Assembly: GCA_021299095.1 (NCBI GenBank)
Contig: JAJTFW010000002.1
Location: 1-61,497 of the forward strand
Origin: Sphingobacteriales bacterium
Lineage (GTDB): Bacteria > Bacteroidota > Bacteroidia > AKYH767-A > OLB10
DNA length: 61,497 bases
Reading direction: 5' to 3'
Shown: piece by piece, positions 56,980-61,497 of the stretch
Numbering within the stretch: the first letter of the stretch is position 1
Layout: the number at the start of each line of letters is the position of its first letter
Position numbers and translations under genes: made by a program
The notes under the pieces: model-generated
Told to the model about the DNA's origin: nothing
Database searches by the model: none
Seen by the model: the letters and a program-made list of their open reading frames with translations, nothing else

Positions 56980-58302
56980 CTAATTAATCTCTTTATTTCG
57001 CTCCTTACTCCTGAAACTGAGCAAAAGAGGAACACCAGAAAGTTCGAAGTGCTCTCTTAACTTGTTTTCTAAAAATCGCTTGTATGCAGTTTGCACATAT
57101 TGAGGCAGGTTGCAGAAAAAAGCAAAGTGCGGGCTCTGCCCAGGAATCTGTGTAATATACTTGATGCTCACACTTTTTCCCTTAACGGACACAGGAGGAT
57201 AGTGGTCAATAATCGGCAACATCACCTTGTTCAGTTTAGATGTGGCCACCTTCCGGGTTTTGTTCTGGTATACTTGTACCGCGGTCTCAAGGGCCTTATG
57301 CACCCGCTGCTTGTTCTGAACAGAAACAAACAAAATGGGTACATCATCAAAGGGCTGTATTCGTGATCGGATTTCAGTTTCGGTCTTCAAAGCGGTTTTC
57401 GTGTCTTTTTCAACCAAGTCCCACTTGTTCACCAAAATCACAACACCCTTTCGGTTTCGCTCGCATAGGTGAAAAATATTCAGATCCTGTGCTGTAATAC
57501 CTACAGTTGCATCAATAAGCATCAAACACACATCGGCCTCCTCAATCGCGCGAATGGACCGCATCACGGAATAAAACTCAATATCCTCTTTGACGCTGCG
57601 TTTCTTGCGAAGTCCGGCAGTATCAATCAGAAGGAAATCAAAACCGAAGCTATTGTATCGCTTGTAAATGGTGTCTCGGGTTGTTCCGGCAATCGGAGTC
57701 ACAATGCTCCGCTCCTCTCCAATCAAGGTATTTAGTAGGGAGGATTTTCCCACATTGGGTTGACCGATAATGGCTAATCGCGGAAGTTCAGGGTCGACCA
57801 AATCGTCGGGGTCGAACGCTTTAACGGTCTCGTCTAGCAATTCTCCCGTACCGCCACCGCTCATCCCGGAGATTGGGAACGGATCGCCCAAACCGAGTGC
57901 ATAAAATTCACCGGTATGGTGGAAGCGAGCGGAACTATCGACCTTATTTGCTACAAGAATGATTTTCTTGCCGGAGCGGCGAAGCAGATTGGCGACCTCT
58001 TTATCCAAATCTGTGAGTCCATCCGCCACATCAACTACAAAATAAATGATGTTAGCCTCATCGATTGCGAGCTCGACTTGCTTTCGGATTTCCTTCTCGA
58101 ATATATCGTCTGAACCAACTATATATCCGCCGGTATCAATCACCGAAAATGTACGGCCTATCCAATCCACTTTACCGTAGTGCCGGTCGCGGGTGACGCC
58201 AGCCGTTTCGTCAACAATCGCCTTGCGCGACTCTGTCAAACGGTTGAACAGGGTCGACTTGCCTACATTGGGGCGTCCTACGATCGCTACGATATTTGCC
58301 AT
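56980..58302 (-). CDS. der: ribosome assembly GTPase Der (EngA)
   Basis: The 440-residue protein has two tandem G domains: first GRPNVGKST (9-17) with DETAGVTRD, DTGG and NKVD; second GQPNVGKSS with TPIAGTTRD, DTAGL and NKWD. A C-terminal KH-like domain follows (about 350-440). It acts in 50S subunit maturation. The gene lies 12 nt after era, so the two GTPase genes are cotranscribed. Confidence 0.96.
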   Translation of the reverse strand: MANIVAIVGRPNVGKSTLFNRLTESRKAIVDETAGVTRDRHYGKVDWIGRTFSVIDTGGYIVGSDDIFEKEIRKQVELAIDEANIIYFVVDVADGLTDLDKEVANLLRRSGKKIILVANKVDSSARFHHTGEFYALGLGDPFPISGMSGGGTGELLDETVKAFDPDDLVDPELPRLAIIGQPNVGKSSLLNTLIGEERSIVTPIAGTTRDTIYKRYNSFGFDFLLIDTAGLRKKRSVKEDIEFYSVMRSIRAIEEADVCLMLIDATVGITAQDLNIFHLCERNRKGVVILVNKWDLVEKDTKTALKTETEIRSRIQPFDDVPILFVSVQNKQRVHKALETAVQVYQNKTRKVATSKLNKVMLPIIDHYPPVSVKGKSVSIKYITQIPGQSPHFAFFCNLPQYVQTAYKRFLENKLREHFELSGVPLLLSFRSKERNKEIN

Positions 58303-58314
58303 GGTTGTATAAAA

Positions 58315-59193
58315 TTATTCGTAACCGAAGCGCTTGAGTAGTCTGTCATTATCACGCCAATCGTCAGCAACCTTCACGGTCAGTTCGATGTAGGCATGTT
58401 TGCCGATGAAAGCTTCAATGCGTTTGCGGGATTCAGTTCCCAGTTTCTTGATGGCTGATCCGCGATGACCCAGCAAGATTGCTTTCTGGGTTTCACGGGC
58501 ACAATGTATCAGCACTTTTATTCTATCAATTTCAGGCGACTCCTTGTATTCTTCAACGGTGACCTCGACACTATATGGGATTTCCTTTTGGTATTGCTGA
58601 AGTATCACCCCACGGATAATTTCCGACACAAAAAATCGCACACTTCGATCGCTCACCTCATCATCCTTGTCGAAATACGCCGGCGCAACGGGCAATACAT
58701 CTAGAATGTAGCGCAGCAGAACATCAAGCTGAAATTTGTGCAAAGCAGACAGCGGAAGGATGCATACCGGGTCAAGTAGGTCTTTCCAATGCTGTACCGC
58801 AGCCTCAACAGCGGACTGATCACCGGTATCCACTTTGTTGATTAGCACAAACAAGGGCACATTCAGCCCACGGAGTTTAGATGCAAGCTCATCGCTGATG
58901 GTTCGGTCGTTCAGCTCTGTCACATAAAGTACCAAATCTGCATCTGTAAAGGTTTCCTCTACCGCATCAAGCATTCGCTCATGCAGTTTGTAGGCAGGCT
59001 TCATAATACCAGGCGTATCCGAAAAAACGATCTGGTAATCGTCGTGGTTCAAGATAGCCTTGATCCGATGCCGTGTAGTTTGAGCCTTGGGGGTCACTAC
59101 AGACAAGTCCTGACCGATAAGCGCATTGACGAGGGTGCTTTTACCCACATTCGGCTTACCGATGATATTGACGAAACCCGACTTGTGCTCCAT
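58315..59193 (-). CDS. era: ribosome assembly GTPase Era
   Basis: The protein has 292 residues: a G domain with GKPNVGKST (12-20), TPKAQTTRHRI (switch I), SDTPGIMKP (switch II), NKVD and SALH, then a KH domain with ILLGHRGSAIKKLG (about 235-248). Era binds the 3' end of 16S rRNA during 30S assembly. A TATCTTTG box ends 7 nt before the ATG. Confidence 0.97.
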   Translation of the reverse strand: MEHKSGFVNIIGKPNVGKSTLVNALIGQDLSVVTPKAQTTRHRIKAILNHDDYQIVFSDTPGIMKPAYKLHERMLDAVEETFTDADLVLYVTELNDRTISDELASKLRGLNVPLFVLINKVDTGDQSAVEAAVQHWKDLLDPVCILPLSALHKFQLDVLLRYILDVLPVAPAYFDKDDEVSDRSVRFFVSEIIRGVILQQYQKEIPYSVEVTVEEYKESPEIDRIKVLIHCARETQKAILLGHRGSAIKKLGTESRKRIEAFIGKHAYIELTVKVADDWRDNDRLLKRFGYE

Positions 59194-59200
59194 GAGGGGG

Positions 59201-59208
59201 CAAAGATA
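59201..59208 (-). promoter_or_regulatory. -7 box of era-der (TATCTTTG)
   Basis: A perfect TAnnTTTG on the minus strand ends 7 nt before the era ATG at 59193, so the transcript would be leaderless or nearly so. Confidence 0.5.
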
Positions 59209-59231
59209 GTCAATGCCCTGCGGAGATGAGG

Positions 59232-60998
59232 CTAAAAGGTATTCAGCAGGCCAAAATGGATTTTCCCTGAGCGAAACTCCAAGGGATTACCCTGCTGACT
59301 TCCCAACGCATACGTAAACGCAAAGATTCCGACGTTCGATTCGAAGGTTATTCCAGCACCTACACCAAACGGCCGATCCTCAGGAGAATTGGGTTTGCTG
59401 GCATCCTGGTACCAGGCTGCATTCCCGAAAACCAGCAGGTAGGAGTTTGTGTCGATGATGTAGCGCACCTCCGATTTAAGAATCGCGTAGGTGGAGGCGG
59501 TAAGCGACTGCTCATCGAAACCGCGGAGGGAACGAAGCCCACCGAAACGATAAAGCTCATTGCTGAAGATGCGGTCCGCATCAATCCATGCTGCCATGCA
59601 ACCGATGTTTAAGACCGCATTTCCCCGAATCGGTAAAAAGGAATCAAATACCATCCTGGCCCTGCTTTGGGTGCTTCTCAGCTTCAGGCTATCGTAGACT
59701 GTTTCCGGAAAGGCCGGATTCCGCGTAATGACCCGGACACCACTCTGTCCTTCTAGCTCCACCGAAAAGCCTTTTCGCGGATTCAAACGGTAGTCGAGTT
59801 TGCTGAGTTGGAAGCCTAGCCCCAGCTGGTTAACCGCTACATCGGCAAAATCAGGAAGGACAGTCGCATTTCTGAATCGCTCGGTATCGATTAAGCGACT
59901 CGACTTCCGACCTACAGAAACAATCAAGGCATCAGCCGGACCAAGTATATACCTGAAACCGAGTGTTTGGTTCAGTTCAAGAAAGGTGCTATCCTTCTTG
60001 AAGAGATCAAATGCGCCCTCAAGCCCAATGGGCAAATCAAACAAAAACGGAACAGCAGCCTTGACTTTCAAGTCCTGTGATCGAGGCTGAGGATTTCCCC
60101 AGCTGAGGTCAACCGATTCCGATCGCCCGAACGCATTTTGCAACTTCAGGCGAAGATCACCGGTCACATAAACCTTGCCCGAGCCCGCATTGTCAGGTTG
60201 TATTCCTACGACACCATTGAACTGGCTGGCCTTTTTGTCTTTGAGGAACAAAACCGCCCGCGCTTTTTCGCCTTGAAATTCGATCTCTGCCGGACGCACT
60301 TCGCTAACGAATGGAATCTCTTTGATTCGGCTACTGATTCGGTTGGCCACCCGGTCTGAATACGGATCACCGGCATGGACCTCCAATTGGTTTTCAATGT
60401 AACGCATCCGAAGCTTGGGCTCACCTCGTATCAGCAAGGTGTCGAACAGGATTAAGGGGCCGCGATCGAATATAAGATTGGCCTCCAGCATTCCATCGTC
60501 AGCAACAACACTGTCGAGCCGAACAGACGCAAAGGGAAAGCCGTTTTCAGAGCCCCACCGCAGTAAGCGCTCACAAAATCGACGATACGAATCCGAACTG
60601 AATCGTGCGTTCGATTTTACGCCGGCTTTAACGGGCAAATCGTTAATCGATTCATCGAGGTGCAATCCCGACCAGGAATATTGAGGGCCAATTTGCCAAT
60701 AAAAATCAAAAAGGGTATCACGCAACACCACGTGGTCAACACGAGCCTCTAAAAAGCCCCGACTCCAAAGTACCTCTTTGATTCGGCCCAGCTCCTGTAT
60801 CATTTTGAGGGTATCGCGGCTCAGTACTGGCGGGGGCTTCAAGTCTCGGGACGCATTGCGAAGTTCTCGTTGGGATTCCAGACCGTCAATGGCAAACAGA
60901 CAATCATCAATACGTTCTTGAGCAAAAGTTGTAAGCGTACAACACACCAAAAACATGTGCAGACACAGCATTGAAATGCGCCGTTCCAGTTGGCTCAT
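59232..60998 (-). CDS. Omp85-superfamily outer membrane protein with POTRA domains
   Basis: The protein has 588 residues with a signal peptide (about 1-26), a POTRA-like region (about 75-260; [15 protein letters not shown] and [13 protein letters not shown]) and a C-terminal 16-stranded barrel. The barrel has the Omp85 lid motif in [14 protein letters not shown] and ends in ...LLNTF. It is shorter than BamA and more like TamA or an accessory Omp85; the substrate is unknown. Its ATG overlaps the ung stop. Confidence 0.85.
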   Translation of the reverse strand: MSQLERRISMLCLHMFLVCCTLTTFAQERIDDCLFAIDGLESQRELRNASRDLKPPPVLSRDTLKMIQELGRIKEVLWSRGFLEARVDHVVLRDTLFDFYWQIGPQYSWSGLHLDESINDLPVKAGVKSNARFSSDSYRRFCERLLRWGSENGFPFASVRLDSVVADDGMLEANLIFDRGPLILFDTLLIRGEPKLRMRYIENQLEVHAGDPYSDRVANRISSRIKEIPFVSEVRPAEIEFQGEKARAVLFLKDKKASQFNGVVGIQPDNAGSGKVYVTGDLRLKLQNAFGRSESVDLSWGNPQPRSQDLKVKAAVPFLFDLPIGLEGAFDLFKKDSTFLELNQTLGFRYILGPADALIVSVGRKSSRLIDTERFRNATVLPDFADVAVNQLGLGFQLSKLDYRLNPRKGFSVELEGQSGVRVITRNPAFPETVYDSLKLRSTQSRARMVFDSFLPIRGNAVLNIGCMAAWIDADRIFSNELYRFGGLRSLRGFDEQSLTASTYAILKSEVRYIIDTNSYLLVFGNAAWYQDASKPNSPEDRPFGVGAGITFESNVGIFAFTYALGSQQGNPLEFRSGKIHFGLLNTF

Positions 60999-61497
60999 TG
61001 GATCGGGGATTCAATCGGTGTGCGGGGAGTCCAATCGATGGGGTTTTGTCCCTGAGATGTTAAGATGGCATTGGTGCGACTGAAGTGTTTGCAACCGAAA
61101 AAACCTCCGCGCGCCAAAGGAGAAGGATGAGGCGCTTCAAGTACGTGATGTCGGGAACGATCAATGTGCGCTCCTTTTTCTTTCGCGGCATTTCCCCAGA
61201 GTAAAAAAACCAATCCACTTTGCTGCTCAGACAATGCACGAATGACCGCATCTGTAAACTGCTCCCACCCTTTGCGTTGATGCGATGCGGCCTGATGAGC
61301 CCTGACGGTTAAGGTGGCGTTCATCAACAACACGCCCTGATCGGCCCAAGCCTCCAGTTGACCATGGTCCGGAATTGGAATACCAATATCGGTTTGCAAC
61401 TCTTTGAAAATATTCTGCAAGGATGGCGGCTTGGCAATTCCGGGGCCAACCGAAAAACAGAGTCCGTTGGCCTGTCCGGGTCCATGGTAGGGATCCT
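60995..61497 (-). CDS. ung: uracil-DNA glycosylase, 5' end outside window
   Basis: About 167 codons are present. The visible part starts within the catalytic [13 protein letters not shown] motif (the general base Asp codon is at 61495-61493) and includes [19 protein letters not shown] and the DNA-binding [14 protein letters not shown] loop. Roughly the first 60 residues lie beyond the right edge. It removes uracil from DNA as the first step of base excision repair. The reading frame is open to the edge. Confidence 0.96.
   Translation of the reverse strand, partial: DPYHGPGQANGLCFSVGPGIAKPPSLQNIFKELQTDIGIPIPDHGQLEAWADQGVLLMNATLTVRAHQAASHQRKGWEQFTDAVIRALSEQQSGLVFLLWGNAAKEKGAHIDRSRHHVLEAPHPSPLARGGFFGCKHFSRTNAILTSQGQNPIDWTPRTPIESPIQ

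Overview
The window looks like a chromosomal segment of a Bacteroidota bacterium. The support is: a 16S rRNA 5' half with its leader at the left edge; promoters of the Bacteroidota type (TAnnTTTG at -7, sometimes TTTG about 20 bp upstream) in front of rRNA, tRNA and many protein genes; a TonB-dependent receptor with a carboxypeptidase-like N-terminal domain; a PorV-like barrel beside a giant secreted protein whose C-terminus resembles a type IX secretion (T9SS) sorting domain; a group II geranylgeranylglyceryl phosphate synthase; and an NtrC-like regulator without a DNA-binding domain. I could not place it below phylum.

Layout. 1-1409: 16S rRNA (minus, cut by the edge), leader and two promoter candidates. 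1410-5543: one chain holding a broken ABC ATPase gene, its ABC-2 permease, a Ppx/GppA phosphatase and a response regulator. 5545-8568 (minus): a metal-handling set of a Cys-rich protein, a TonB receptor and an HMA-domain protein. 8668-11674: enolase, a small membrane protein and a mitochondrial-type citrate synthase. 11957-24339: POT transporter, alaS, M23 peptidase, MerR regulator, GtrA, HldD, MqnD, an endonuclease/phosphatase-fold protein, a frame-broken UbiD decarboxylase, a YD-repeat protein and a DUF454 protein. 24438-24752: convergent tRNA-Leu(UAA) and tRNA-Gly(GCC) with facing terminators. 24753-29434: mutS, an SpoU-type methyltransferase, ruvC, HIT and greA. 29516-38247 (minus): TonB receptor, 1310-residue secreted protein and PorV-like protein. 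38391-46167: smc, small secreted proteins, a Rieske-like lipoprotein, bestrophin and ahcY. 46236-54452: phosphopantetheinyl transferase plus GGGP synthase, DUF5723 protein, S9 peptidase, pnuC-nadR, a cystathionine beta-synthase-like gene and a BtuF-like protein. 54494-61497: patatin/Omp85 protein, der, era, a POTRA/Omp85 protein and a partial ung.

Genes that seem to work together: mqnD and the UbiD-like gene fit futalosine-type menaquinone synthesis; pnuC-nadR fits nicotinamide riboside salvage; ahcY and the CBS-like enzyme fit sulfur amino acid metabolism; the TonB/large protein/PorV set looks like one envelope system of unknown substrate.

The most striking observation is three internal-deletion scars in otherwise well-conserved genes (ABC ATPase near 1555, UbiD near 22397, CBS-like near 52621). 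Each lacks a block that the family normally has; two also shift frame. They may be real lesions or assembly errors, and reads would decide. The second pattern is a set of -7 boxes only 3-7 nt before start codons, which predicts leaderless mRNAs. All assignments come from reading the sequence and recalled family features; no database search was run.
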